Below are positions 8,397 through 17,462 of a DNA stretch of 64,000 nt, in pieces. The notes beneath the pieces were generated by a model. It ran no database searches. It was given only the letters and a program-made list of their open reading frames with translations, and was not told the origin of the DNA. The translations under genes and the position numbers were made by a program. How positions within the stretch are numbered: the first letter of the stretch is position 1; each line of letters starts with the position of its first letter. The DNA comes from Acidobacteriota bacterium. GTDB lineage: Bacteria > Acidobacteriota > Vicinamibacteria > Vicinamibacterales > UBA2999. The DNA is taken from assembly GCA_009694735.1 (NCBI GenBank), contig SHUG01000001.1, positions 45,449 to 109,448 on the forward strand. The letters are read 5' to 3'.

Positions 8397-8714
8397 CTAA
8401 ACCTGGATGTCGGTGATGCGGACGCGCGTCAGGAGGCTCCGGTGGCCCTTCGTCCGACGGTACTGCTTGCGCCGCTTTTTCTTGAACACGCGGATCTTCT
8501 TGGTCTTGTCGAGTTCGCCGATGACGCCGACCACCTTGGCGCCCGACACGAACGGGGTGCCCGCGGTCACGTCGCCCGCGTCATTGCTGACGAGGAGAAC
8601 CTGGTCGAACGACACTTCGCCGCCGGCTTCACCGGCGTTGTGTCCGTCGATGGCGATAATGGCGCCCGGCTCGACACGGAACTGGCGGCCCGAGGCCTGA
8701 ATGATTGCAAACAC
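8397..8714 (-). CDS. rplU: 50S ribosomal protein L21
   Basis: GTG start at 8714: [19 protein letters not shown]...[27 protein letters not shown]. Confidence 0.97.
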   Translation of the reverse strand: MFAIIQASGRQFRVEPGAIIAIDGHNAGEAGGEVSFDQVLLVSNDAGDVTAGTPFVSGAKVVGVIGELDKTKKIRVFKKKRRKQYRRTKGHRSLLTRVRITDIQV

Positions 8715-8786
8715 GGTCAAATCTCCGATTCGGACAGCGGAACTGAATTTCCGCGCCACAGGAACTACAAAGGATACCACATGGGT

Positions 8787-8848
8787 TCGGTCCGCCTAAA
8801 GGCGGACGCTACATTGATGCCGATGTGGCGTCCTGCTTCAGCCGGACC
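8787..8848. repeat. Head-to-head pair of REP-like elements (BIME-like)
   Basis: ggtccgcctaaaggcggacgctacat ... atgtggcgtcctgcttcagccggacc; arms match at 21/26 positions when inverted. Confidence 0.8.
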
Positions 8849-8852
8849 ATGC

Positions 8853-9695
8853 CTACTTGAGAAGGGTCCTGGTTCCCTTTATCTTCTGTGCGCTCAACGT
8901 GTTAAGGAACGCTGGCAGCAGCCGGTCCATGAGCTCGAAATAGGACGACAGCGCCGGGGTCTGCTGGCTGGCGTTGTAGAGAATCTCTTCCCGAAACGTC
9001 TCGGTGTGCAGGGTTTCGCCCGTCCGGCCGTCGATGAAAATGAAGGTGGGGCGCAGCACGAACCCCTTGCGCTCCATGTAGGTGCGGACCGGCACGACCT
9101 GCCGGCGGCCAAACGAGTCGTAGACTTCCTGTTCGCGCTGGACGAAACCAGAGCGTTGTTGCGGCGCGAACAGCACCGAGCCGGTGACGATCAGCGGCTG
9201 CTGAAACTCCTCGCCGATGCGCTTCCAGTAGGCGACGTTCGCGAAGATGTGGTTGTAGGGCTCGAGGTCTTTCTCTTCGTTGAAGACCGGCGGCTTGCTG
9301 GGACCGGGTTCCTGCGCGGGCGCCGCCGCCTGCTGATCGGGAACCGGCGGCGTGCTCGTGCCGTCACCGCTCTGCTCGGCCACTTCGAGCAGTGGCAGCG
9401 TATCGGCGTCGATCACGCGCATGATGGCCTTGTTACGCAGCTGGCTGCGCAGCAGGCGCACCGTTTCCATGTTGGCGTCGACATCCTCGTTGGCGCCGGC
9501 AATGAAGCCGGCAATGAAGATGCGCTGGAAGGCCGAGACATCCAGCTTGGGCTGGATCGGGGTTTCAATCGGGATCTCGATGTAGCTGGTGCACGCCACG
9601 AGGGCGGCCACTAGCGCCAGGCACAGCGTTGCCTTTGCCCGGCCTCCGGCCGTGCGCCTAAAGCTGTCGACCGTCTTTCTGAGTCGCGCGGTCAT
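8853..9695 (-). CDS. Putative lipoprotein of unknown function
   Basis: MTARLRKTVDSFRR...LCLALVAALVACTSYIEIPIETPIQPKL; lipobox LVAC. Confidence 0.7.
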   Translation of the reverse strand: MTARLRKTVDSFRRTAGGRAKATLCLALVAALVACTSYIEIPIETPIQPKLDVSAFQRIFIAGFIAGANEDVDANMETVRLLRSQLRNKAIMRVIDADTLPLLEVAEQSGDGTSTPPVPDQQAAAPAQEPGPSKPPVFNEEKDLEPYNHIFANVAYWKRIGEEFQQPLIVTGSVLFAPQQRSGFVQREQEVYDSFGRRQVVPVRTYMERKGFVLRPTFIFIDGRTGETLHTETFREEILYNASQQTPALSSYFELMDRLLPAFLNTLSAQKIKGTRTLLK

Positions 9696-10020
9696 TGATT
9701 TCCTTGAACAGGTCGTAGTTCTGCCTGACGAGCGCATTGTTAGGTTCGAGCGCGAGCGCTTTCTCGTACGCCTCTCGTGCCTTTGCCAACTGACCCGCGT
9801 GCTCGTAGGCCACCGCGAGGTTGTTGAACGCTGCGGCATAAGTAGGATCGAGCTGGGCGGCGCGCTCCCAGCGGTAGATCGCTTCTTTCCACAGACCGCG
9901 CTGTGCCACCTGGATGCCGAATTCGATTTGTTCCTTGGCCTGACCCCGCTGCTCGGCCCACGCATGTGGAGCCGACGCCATGACCACGAACAGTGCCAAA
10001 ACCAGAGGGCAGACAGACAT
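9658..10020 (-). CDS. TPR-repeat secreted protein
   Basis: Signal peptide; KEAIYRWERAAQLDPTYAAAFNNLAVAYEHAGQLAKAREAYEKALALEPNNALVRQNYDLF. Confidence 0.8.
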   Translation of the reverse strand: MSVCPLVLALFVVMASAPHAWAEQRGQAKEQIEFGIQVAQRGLWKEAIYRWERAAQLDPTYAAAFNNLAVAYEHAGQLAKAREAYEKALALEPNNALVRQNYDLFKEINDRATQKDGRQL

Positions 10021-10113
10021 GGTTACTACTCCGCACTATATCGGCCTACCCCTAGGGCGGCAAGTGAGTTATCGTCGTCCTCAGGTCAGGCCGCCGTCAG
10101 CCGAGGTTTCCCC

Positions 10114-10944
10114 ATGGATACCATCAGGCTCGGCTCGTCTCGTTTCCCGCCACTCCTGGCCGAAATACCCGATCCGCCCCGCGTGCTGTGGTTCCGCGGC
10201 GACCTCTCGATTTGTGACAAGACGGTGGTGGCGGTCGTCGGCGCCCGCAAGGCCTCGCGTGACGGCGTCGCGGCGGCCGCGGCCATTGCCAGCGATCTGG
10301 CCAGGGCAGGAATTGTTATTGCGAGCGGGCTCGCCCGTGGAATTGATTCCGCCGCTCACACCGGTGCGCTCGATGCCGGGGGCACCACCATTGCGGTGCT
10401 GGGGACAGGCATCGATCAGGTCTATCCGCCCGAGAACAAGGCGCTGTTCGAGCGCATCGCCAGCCACGGGTTGCTGATGACCGAGTTCCCTCCAGGCGCG
10501 CCGCCGCACATGGGGCACTTCCCCAGGCGCAACCGCATCATCAGCGGGCTGTCGCGCGCGGTGCTGGTCGTCGAAGCGGCCGAGAAAAGTGGTTCGTTGA
10601 TCACGGCTCGGCTCGCCGCGGACCAGGGCCGCGACGTCATGGCCATGCCCGGCCTCACCGCCGGCGGTCGCAACCGAGGCGCGCACGCCTTGTTGAGGGA
10701 TGGGGCAAAGCTCGTCGAGTCCGCGGTCGATATCCTGCAAGAGCTGGGAATCTCCGGCGCCGGGGCATTGGTGCGAGAAACGCCGGAAACCGTTGAATTC
10801 ACAGTCGATGACATTGCCGCGGAGCTGAAGATACCGCCCGGCGATGCGCTTGCCCGGTTGCTCGAATGGGAGCTGACCGGGCAGATTCGGAGAATTGGCT
10901 CGGGCCGGTTCATTCGGACACAGATGGCCCAGGGCCGCGGATGA
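10114..10944 (+). CDS. dprA: DNA-processing protein DprA
   Basis: VAVVGARKASRDG, IASGLARGIDSAAHTGALDAGGTTIAVLGTGIDQVYP, HFPRRNRIISGLSRAVLVVEAAEKSGSLITARLA. Confidence 0.95.
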   Translation: MDTIRLGSSRFPPLLAEIPDPPRVLWFRGDLSICDKTVVAVVGARKASRDGVAAAAAIASDLARAGIVIASGLARGIDSAAHTGALDAGGTTIAVLGTGIDQVYPPENKALFERIASHGLLMTEFPPGAPPHMGHFPRRNRIISGLSRAVLVVEAAEKSGSLITARLAADQGRDVMAMPGLTAGGRNRGAHALLRDGAKLVESAVDILQELGISGAGALVRETPETVEFTVDDIAAELKIPPGDALARLLEWELTGQIRRIGSGRFIRTQMAQGRG

Positions 10945-11035
10945 GTCAGGGCCGCGGATGACACAGATGACGCAGAAATCTTGTCGAAAAATTGGGCCGT
11001 GCTAACGTTAGGCCTTTCCAGAACCCAAAAAGTCG

Positions 11036-13741
11036 ATGCCGATACCGCTAGTTATTGTTGAGTCGCCCGCCAAGGCCCGGACGCTTGCTCGCTTTCTCGG
11101 GAAGAAGTACCGGGTGGAGGCCAGTTACGGCCACATCCGGGATCTACCTGAGTCCGCGGCCGAGGTTCCGGCTGAAATCAAGGGCAAATCCTGGGGCCGG
11201 CTCGGCATCGACACCGACGGTGACTTCACGCCGTACTACGTGGTGCCCGGCGACAAGAAGAAGAACGTCACGGCGCTCAAGGCCGCGATGAAGGACGCGT
11301 CGGAACTGATTCTGGCGACCGACCCCGACCGCGAAGGCGAGGCGATCAGCTGGCACTTGAAAGAGTTGCTGAAACCCAAGGTCAAGGTTCGCCGCATTGT
11401 TTTTCACGAGATCACGGAAGAAGCCGTGAAGGCGGCGTTGGCCGAACAACACGACGTAGACGAGAACCTGGTCCGCGCGCAAGAGAGCCGTCGCATTCTC
11501 GATCGGCTCTACGGCTACACGCTGTCGCCAGTGTTGTGGAAAAAAGTGCAGACCGGCCTCAGCGCCGGCCGCGTGCAGAGCGTGGCGGTGCGCGTGATCG
11601 TCGAGCGCGAAGAGGAACGCCTGGCTTTCCGCACTGCGAGCTATTGGGATCTCGAGGCCAAGCTGCGCGGCGGCGCGATCGAGTTCCCCGCGACGCTCGC
11701 CAAGATTGGCGGCCAGCGCGTGGCCACCGGCAAGGACTTCGACAGCAAGGGTGTGCTCGAATCGAGCACGGTCAAGTTGCTGGACGAAACCGACGCGCGG
11801 GGCCTGCGCGAAACGCTGATGCGCAAGTTGCCGTGGTCGGTGACCAGCGTTGAAGAGAAGCCGTACAGCCAACGGCCGGCGCCGCCGTTCACCACCTCCA
11901 CCCTGCAGCAGGAAGCGAACCGCAAGCTCGGGTTCTCGTCCGAGCGCACCATGCAGATCGCGCAGCGGCTGTTCCAGGGCATGGACCTTGGCGGCGGCGA
12001 TCTCGAGGGCTTGATTTCGTATCACCGAACCGACTCGACGACGCTGAGCAACAAGGCGCTGGTCGAAGCACAGCACGCGGTGGTGGAGCTGTACGGCGCC
12101 GACTATCACAAGGGTCCGCGTCAGTACCAGACCAAGGTGCGCAACGCGCAGGAAGCGCACGAGGCGATTCGCCCCACCGACTTCCGCCGCACCCCCGCGT
12201 CGCTCGAGCGCGCGCTCGAAAGCGACGAGATGCGGATCTATGACCTGGTCTGGAAGCGCGCCGTCGCCTCGCAGATGGCCGACGCCAAGCTGTTGCGCAC
12301 GTCGGTGGAGATCACCGGCGAGACCAGCAACGGCGTGCCCGCCACCTTCAACGCCAGCGGCAAGGCGATTGAGTTCGCCGGCTACCTCCGCGCCTATGTC
12401 GAAGGCTCCGACGATCCGTCGGCCGAGCTGCTCGAGCAAGACACCGTGCTGCCGAAGCTGTCGGTCGGCGATCAGGTGTGGTCGCCCGACAAGCTGGAGC
12501 AGGATCTGATCCTCCTGGCGCTCGATGCGAAGGGCCACCAGACCTCGCCGCCCGCTCGTTATACCGAAGCGTCGCTGGTGAAGAAGCTCGAAGAAGAAGG
12601 CATTGGCCGTCCGTCGACGTACGCGCCGACCGTGGCCACCATTCAGCGTCGCGGCTACATCTCGCACCAGGGTAAGGCGCTCGTGCCCAGCTTCACGGCG
12701 TTTGCCGTCACGCGGCTGCTGCGTAATCACTTCGCCGACTACGTTGACCTCGCGTTCACCGCCGAGATGGAAGAGATTCTCGATAAGATCTCGAACGGCG
12801 AGAAGGACTGGCTCGAGTTCCTCGCCGAGTTCTATCGCGGCGATGGCAAGCACCCCGGCCTCGAACACCTGGTCGAGGACAAGGGCCAGGCGATTGAATA
12901 CCCGATCATCGAGCTCGGCATCGATCCCGAAAGCAACCTGCCGATTCGGGTGCGCATTGGCCGCTACGGCCCGTTCCTGCAGATGGGATCGCAGGCCGAC
13001 AACGGTCCGCGCGCGTCGCTGCCGGAAGAACTGGCGCCGGCCGACCTGACACTTGAGAAAGCGATCGCGCTGCTCAAGGCCAAGGCGCAAGGACCGAAGT
13101 CGCTCGGCGTTGATCCAGTGAGCGGCCAGCACGTTTACATCATGCACGGCCGCTTCGGTGCCTACGTCCAACTGGGTGAAACACCGGAAGACCGCGAGAT
13201 CAAGCCGCGCCGCGCGTCGCTTGGCCGCGATCACACCGAAGAGACCGTCACCATCGACGTGGCGCTCAAGCTGCTGTCGCTACCGCGCGAACTGGGCATC
13301 GGCGAAGACGGCGAAGCGATCCTGTCCAACGTCGGCCGCTTCGGCCCGTACGTGAAGCAGGGCACCGAGTTCCGCTCCCTCGAAGAGACCGACGATGTCT
13401 ATACGATTGCGCTGGCGCGCGCGAAAGAACTGCTCGCGCAGCCGAAGAAGTCGAGCCGGCGCACGCGCGCCGAACCGAAAGAACTCAAGGCGCTCGGCAA
13501 GCACCCGACCAGCGGCGAGAACGTCCGCATTCTCGACGGCCGTTACGGACCCTACGTGACCGACGGCACCACCAACGCCTCCGTGCCGAAGGGCACGCAG
13601 GTCGAAGCGGTGACGATGGCCGCGGCGGTCGAGTTGCTGAACGCGCGCGAAGGCATGTCGAAGTCGAAGACGCCGGCCCGCGGCCGCAAGGCGGCAAAGG
13701 CGCCAGCGAAGAAGAAGACCGCAGCGAAGAAGGCGAAGTAA
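11036..13741 (+). CDS. topA: DNA topoisomerase I (type IA) with Lys/Ala-rich C-terminal tail
   Basis: PLVIVESPAKARTLARFLGKKY, ATDPDREGEAISWHL, YHRTDSTTLSNKAL; tail KTPARGRKAAKAPAKKKTAAKKAK. Confidence 0.97.
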   Translation: MPIPLVIVESPAKARTLARFLGKKYRVEASYGHIRDLPESAAEVPAEIKGKSWGRLGIDTDGDFTPYYVVPGDKKKNVTALKAAMKDASELILATDPDREGEAISWHLKELLKPKVKVRRIVFHEITEEAVKAALAEQHDVDENLVRAQESRRILDRLYGYTLSPVLWKKVQTGLSAGRVQSVAVRVIVEREEERLAFRTASYWDLEAKLRGGAIEFPATLAKIGGQRVATGKDFDSKGVLESSTVKLLDETDARGLRETLMRKLPWSVTSVEEKPYSQRPAPPFTTSTLQQEANRKLGFSSERTMQIAQRLFQGMDLGGGDLEGLISYHRTDSTTLSNKALVEAQHAVVELYGADYHKGPRQYQTKVRNAQEAHEAIRPTDFRRTPASLERALESDEMRIYDLVWKRAVASQMADAKLLRTSVEITGETSNGVPATFNASGKAIEFAGYLRAYVEGSDDPSAELLEQDTVLPKLSVGDQVWSPDKLEQDLILLALDAKGHQTSPPARYTEASLVKKLEEEGIGRPSTYAPTVATIQRRGYISHQGKALVPSFTAFAVTRLLRNHFADYVDLAFTAEMEEILDKISNGEKDWLEFLAEFYRGDGKHPGLEHLVEDKGQAIEYPIIELGIDPESNLPIRVRIGRYGPFLQMGSQADNGPRASLPEELAPADLTLEKAIALLKAKAQGPKSLGVDPVSGQHVYIMHGRFGAYVQLGETPEDREIKPRRASLGRDHTEETVTIDVALKLLSLPRELGIGEDGEAILSNVGRFGPYVKQGTEFRSLEETDDVYTIALARAKELLAQPKKSSRRTRAEPKELKALGKHPTSGENVRILDGRYGPYVTDGTTNASVPKGTQVEAVTMAAAVELLNAREGMSKSKTPARGRKAAKAPAKKKTAAKKAK

Positions 13742-13774
13742 GCGAGTTAGCCGCTTTCTTGGCGCCTGACTCTC

Positions 13775-13833
13775 GGAATGTGGCGTCCGGCTTCTTGACC
13801 ACCGTAGCCTTGGCGAAGGTGGTTAGCCGGACC
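13775..13833 (+). repeat. Composite repeat: family-1 element in the loop of a REP-like hairpin, topA/Uma2 convergent gap
   Basis: ggaatgtggcgtccggctt-cttgaccaccgtagccttggcgaaggtgg-ttagccggacc. Confidence 0.85.
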
Positions 13834-14429
13834 TACTTTGCAAACAGGCGTTCCAGCGACAGCTCCCACCCCGGCAGCAGCGGCGTCGTTAGCGTGCTGG
13901 CATCCTTGGCTGCGAGTGTCATCGCCACGGGAAACGATCCATCGCCGGCCCGGCGATAGACCGCGATGCTCTGGCGGTCGGGATCAACAATCCAATATTC
14001 ACGCACCCCTTCGCGGTCGAAGAGCTGCCGCTTGATCGTCAGGTCACGCTTGCGGGTGCTGGGTGAGAGCACTTCAACCACAATTCCCGGGGCACCGTGA
14101 ACATGCTTCGCCGTCAGAATGTCCCGCTGATCGCCAAGCGCGACCAGAACATCTGGCTCAACGACGTCGTGCGGAGTGAGAATTACGTCGAGAGGCGCGG
14201 CGAAGGCCTCGCCCTGGTCCGGGTGGGCTTCGAGGTGAGCGCCAATGGAGACGGCCAGCCGCCACACGAGGCGCTGGTGGGGTACCAACGGCGAGGGCGT
14301 CACAAACAGCTCCCCGTCGATGAGCTCGCGCCGCACACCGTCCTCGTCTGGAAACATCGCGACCAGATCGTCGTAGGTGAGCTTGGGTGTGGAACGAACC
14401 GCGTCAGGCATCGCGTCTCTCCCCTCCAT
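13833..14429 (-). CDS. Uma2 family (DUF820) putative endonuclease
   Basis: TYDDLVAMFPDEDGVRRELIDGELFVTPSPLVPHQRLV...VVEPDVLVAL...GIVVEVLSPSTRKRDLTIKRQLFDREGVREYWIVDPDRQSI. Confidence 0.9.
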   Translation of the reverse strand: MEGRDAMPDAVRSTPKLTYDDLVAMFPDEDGVRRELIDGELFVTPSPLVPHQRLVWRLAVSIGAHLEAHPDQGEAFAAPLDVILTPHDVVEPDVLVALGDQRDILTAKHVHGAPGIVVEVLSPSTRKRDLTIKRQLFDREGVREYWIVDPDRQSIAVYRRAGDGSFPVAMTLAAKDASTLTTPLLPGWELSLERLFAK

Positions 14430-14611
14430 TCGGCCATCCTACCATCGTCGTGCGACATGCCATTTGTTCCTGCGAACGGTGTGCCGCTGGAGTTTCGGCC
14501 TGATCTCGGTAAAGTGGGTCATCGAGATCGCAGAATCTGCGTCATCGGCCGCGCAGGCATTGCGAAAGTTCTGACACCTCCGTTCAGTGTGCGAGACTCG
14601 TTGGTCGTGTC

Positions 14612-15997
14612 ATGAAGCGCTACTGGTCTCTCGTCCGTGAAGCGGTTCGCGGCTCTGACCGTGACTATACGGCGGGCCCAGTCGGGTCCGCCCTCGTCCT
14701 GCTGTCGGTGCCCATGGTGCTCGAAATGGCCATGGAGTCGCTGTTCGCGGTGGTCGACGTGTTCTTCGTCTCGCGCGTGAGCGCCGACGCGGTGGCCACG
14801 ATCGGCGTCACCGAGTCGATGTTGACCATCGTCTACACGGTGGCGCTGGGCCTGGGCATTGGCGCGACGGCGGTCGTGGCCCGGCGGATCGGCGAAAAGG
14901 ATGACGATGGGGCGGCGCAGGCGGCGGCGCAGGCGATCGCGCTTGGCCTGATCATCTCGACGGTAATCGGCGTGGCGGGGTGGTTCAACGCCGAGCGGCT
15001 GCTGCGGCTGATGGGCGCCACGCCGTCGATGATCGAATCGTCGCTCGGTTACGCGCAGGTGATGTTTGCCGGCAACGCCACGGTGACGCTGCTGTTCCTG
15101 AACAACGCGATCTTCCGCGGCGCCGGCGACCCGGCCATCGCCATGCGGGTGCTGGGGATTGGCAACGCCATCAACATGGTGGTCGATCCGATCCTGATCT
15201 TCGGCCTCGGCCCGTTTCCCGAACTGGGCGTGACCGGCGCCGCCATCGCCACCAACACCGGGCGTGGCATCGCCGTGGCCATTCAGTTCTGGACGCTGGC
15301 GTCGGGCAAGAGCCGCATTCACATCACGCGGCGGCACCTCGAGCTGGTGCCGGCGGTGATGTGGAACGTCTGTCGCCTGAGCGGATCTGGCTTCCTGCAG
15401 ATTCTCATCGATACCAGCAGCTACATTGGCCTGGTGCGGGTGATCGCCACCTTCGGCAGCGACGCGCTGGCCGGCTACACGATTGCGATTCGGCTTGTGC
15501 TTTTCGCAATCATGCCGGCGTGGGGGCTGAGCAACGCGGCGGCGACCATGGTGGGGCAGGCGCTTGGGGCCGGCAAGCCCGATCGCGCGGAGCAGGCAGT
15601 GTGGACGGCGGCCAAGTACAACGCGATCGTGTTGGGCGCGGTCGGCGCGCTGTTCGTGGTGTTTGCGCCGCAGATCGTGGCGATTTTCACCGCCGATGCC
15701 GCGGTGGCTCCCAACGCCGTTGACTGCCTCCGCATTGTCAGCGCCGGCTTTGTATTCTTTGCCTACGGGCTGGTGTTCACGCAGTCGTTCAATGGCGCGG
15801 GCGACACGTGGACGCCCACCTGGATCAACCTCGGTTGCTTCTGGGCGTGGCAGATTCCGCTGGCCTGGCTACTGGCGATCAAGCTGGGGATGGGGCCGCG
15901 CGGCGTCTACATCGCGATGACGGTGGCGTTCTCGACGCTGGCCGTGGTCAGCGGCATCATCTTTCGCAAGGGCTGGTGGAAGGCGCGCACGGTCTAA
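14612..15997 (+). CDS. MATE family efflux transporter
   Basis: 461 aa; PVGSALVLLSVPMVLEMAMESLFAVVDVFFVSRVSADAVATIGVTES. Confidence 0.93.
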   Translation: MKRYWSLVREAVRGSDRDYTAGPVGSALVLLSVPMVLEMAMESLFAVVDVFFVSRVSADAVATIGVTESMLTIVYTVALGLGIGATAVVARRIGEKDDDGAAQAAAQAIALGLIISTVIGVAGWFNAERLLRLMGATPSMIESSLGYAQVMFAGNATVTLLFLNNAIFRGAGDPAIAMRVLGIGNAINMVVDPILIFGLGPFPELGVTGAAIATNTGRGIAVAIQFWTLASGKSRIHITRRHLELVPAVMWNVCRLSGSGFLQILIDTSSYIGLVRVIATFGSDALAGYTIAIRLVLFAIMPAWGLSNAAATMVGQALGAGKPDRAEQAVWTAAKYNAIVLGAVGALFVVFAPQIVAIFTADAAVAPNAVDCLRIVSAGFVFFAYGLVFTQSFNGAGDTWTPTWINLGCFWAWQIPLAWLLAIKLGMGPRGVYIAMTVAFSTLAVVSGIIFRKGWWKARTV

Positions 15998-16009
15998 CGG
16001 CGGTATCCT

Positions 16010-17359
16010 GTGTGCGTGATTCACATCATCGGCGGCGGCCTGGCTGGTTGCGAAGCGGCCTGGCAGGCCGCTGAGACCGGCGCCGACGTCACCATTCACG
16101 AGATGCGGCCGGTGCGGCCGACGGCCGTGCACCAGACCGACGGGCTCGCCGAGTTGGTCTGCAGCAATTCCTTCCGCGCCGACAAGGTCGACAACGCGGT
16201 GGGGCTGATCAAAGAAGAAATGCGTCGGCTCGGCTCTCTCGTCATGCGAGCAGCCGATGCCACGCGCGTGCCGGCGGGCGCGGCGTTGGCGGTGGATCGT
16301 CATGCCTTCTCCAAGGCCATGACCAATGCCGTGCAGGCGCATCCGCGCATCCGCGTCGATCGTGAGGAAGTCGTGAAGGTGCCGGGCACCGAATGGTCGC
16401 CGGTGATTATCGCCACCGGCCCGCTGACCTCCGAGGCGTTGTCGCAGGACATCCAGGCGATGGTCGGCGAGGAGCACCTGTCGTTCTACGACGCGATCAG
16501 CCCGATCGTGCTGGCCGAATCGATCGACATGTCCAAGGTCTTTCGTGCCTCGCGGTGGGGCCGCAACGTGTGGAGTGCCGACCCCGGTGAGGCACTCGAG
16601 ACGACCGCGGAAGGCGACTACCTGAACTGTCCGATGAGCAAGGCGGAGTACGACGCGTTCCATGCGGCGCTGGTCTCGGCCGAGTCGGCCACCGTCCACG
16701 ACTTCGATAACACAAAATTCTTTGAGGGTTGCCTGCCGATCGAAGTGATGGCGCACCGCGGCGAGGGCACGCTGCGGTTTGGGCCCATGAAGCCGGTCGG
16801 CCTCAAGGATCCGCGCACCGGCCAATTGCCCTACGCGGTCGTCCAATTGCGCCAGGACACCCTGGCCGGCGATCACTACAGCCTCGTCGGCTTCCAGACC
16901 CAGATCAAGTGGGGCGATCAATCGCGCTTGCTCAAGCTGATCCCAGGGCTCGAGAATGCCGAGTTCGTCCGCTTCGGCATGGTCCACCGCAACACCTACA
17001 TCCGCGGTCCCAAGGTGTTATTGCCAACGTGGCAGACGCGCGATCGCGCCGATCTGTTCTTCGCCGGACAGGTGTCGGGGGTCGAGGGCTACGTCGAATC
17101 TGCCGCGTCGGGCCTGGTCGCCGGCCGCAATGCCGCCGCTCTCGCGCGCGGCGAAACGCCACAAGCGCCACCGCGAACGACGGCGATCGGGTCGCTGGCG
17201 TATTACGTGTCGCACGCGGATCCGAAGACGTATCAGCCTACCAACATCACGCACGGCATCATGCCGCCGCTCGACAATCCGCCGCGCGACAAGATGAAGA
17301 AGAAGCTGATGATTGCCGAGCGCGCGCTGGCTGACCTCAACAGGTGGCTTGAGGCGTGA
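16010..17359 (+). CDS. trmFO: Methylenetetrahydrofolate-tRNA-(uracil-5-)-methyltransferase
   Basis: IHIIGGGLAGCEAAWQAAETGADVTIHEMRPVRPTAVHQTDGLAELVCSNSFR. Confidence 0.96.
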   Translation: MCVIHIIGGGLAGCEAAWQAAETGADVTIHEMRPVRPTAVHQTDGLAELVCSNSFRADKVDNAVGLIKEEMRRLGSLVMRAADATRVPAGAALAVDRHAFSKAMTNAVQAHPRIRVDREEVVKVPGTEWSPVIIATGPLTSEALSQDIQAMVGEEHLSFYDAISPIVLAESIDMSKVFRASRWGRNVWSADPGEALETTAEGDYLNCPMSKAEYDAFHAALVSAESATVHDFDNTKFFEGCLPIEVMAHRGEGTLRFGPMKPVGLKDPRTGQLPYAVVQLRQDTLAGDHYSLVGFQTQIKWGDQSRLLKLIPGLENAEFVRFGMVHRNTYIRGPKVLLPTWQTRDRADLFFAGQVSGVEGYVESAASGLVAGRNAAALARGETPQAPPRTTAIGSLAYYVSHADPKTYQPTNITHGIMPPLDNPPRDKMKKKLMIAERALADLNRWLEA

Positions 17360-17413
17360 GGCTTGCCTGCCCGCCGAAGCCTTGGCGTAGGTGGGGGGCT
17401 TGAGGCTTGGGAG
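17346..17413 (+). repeat. Family-1 element flanked by 7-bp-period ggcttga units, trmFO 3' end
   Basis: ggcttga ggcgtga ggcttg-cctgcccgccgaagccttggcgtaggtgg-ggggcttgaggcttggg. Confidence 0.75.
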
Positions 17414-17462
17414 AATCTGTGACTAATCTGTGTCTAATCCGTGGCTGCATTTTCGGTGGCCC

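Noticed and set aside
11144-13234. 696-aa minus-strand ORF opposite topA
   Set aside because: Shadow ORF produced by high-GC codon bias; topA on the + strand is unambiguous.
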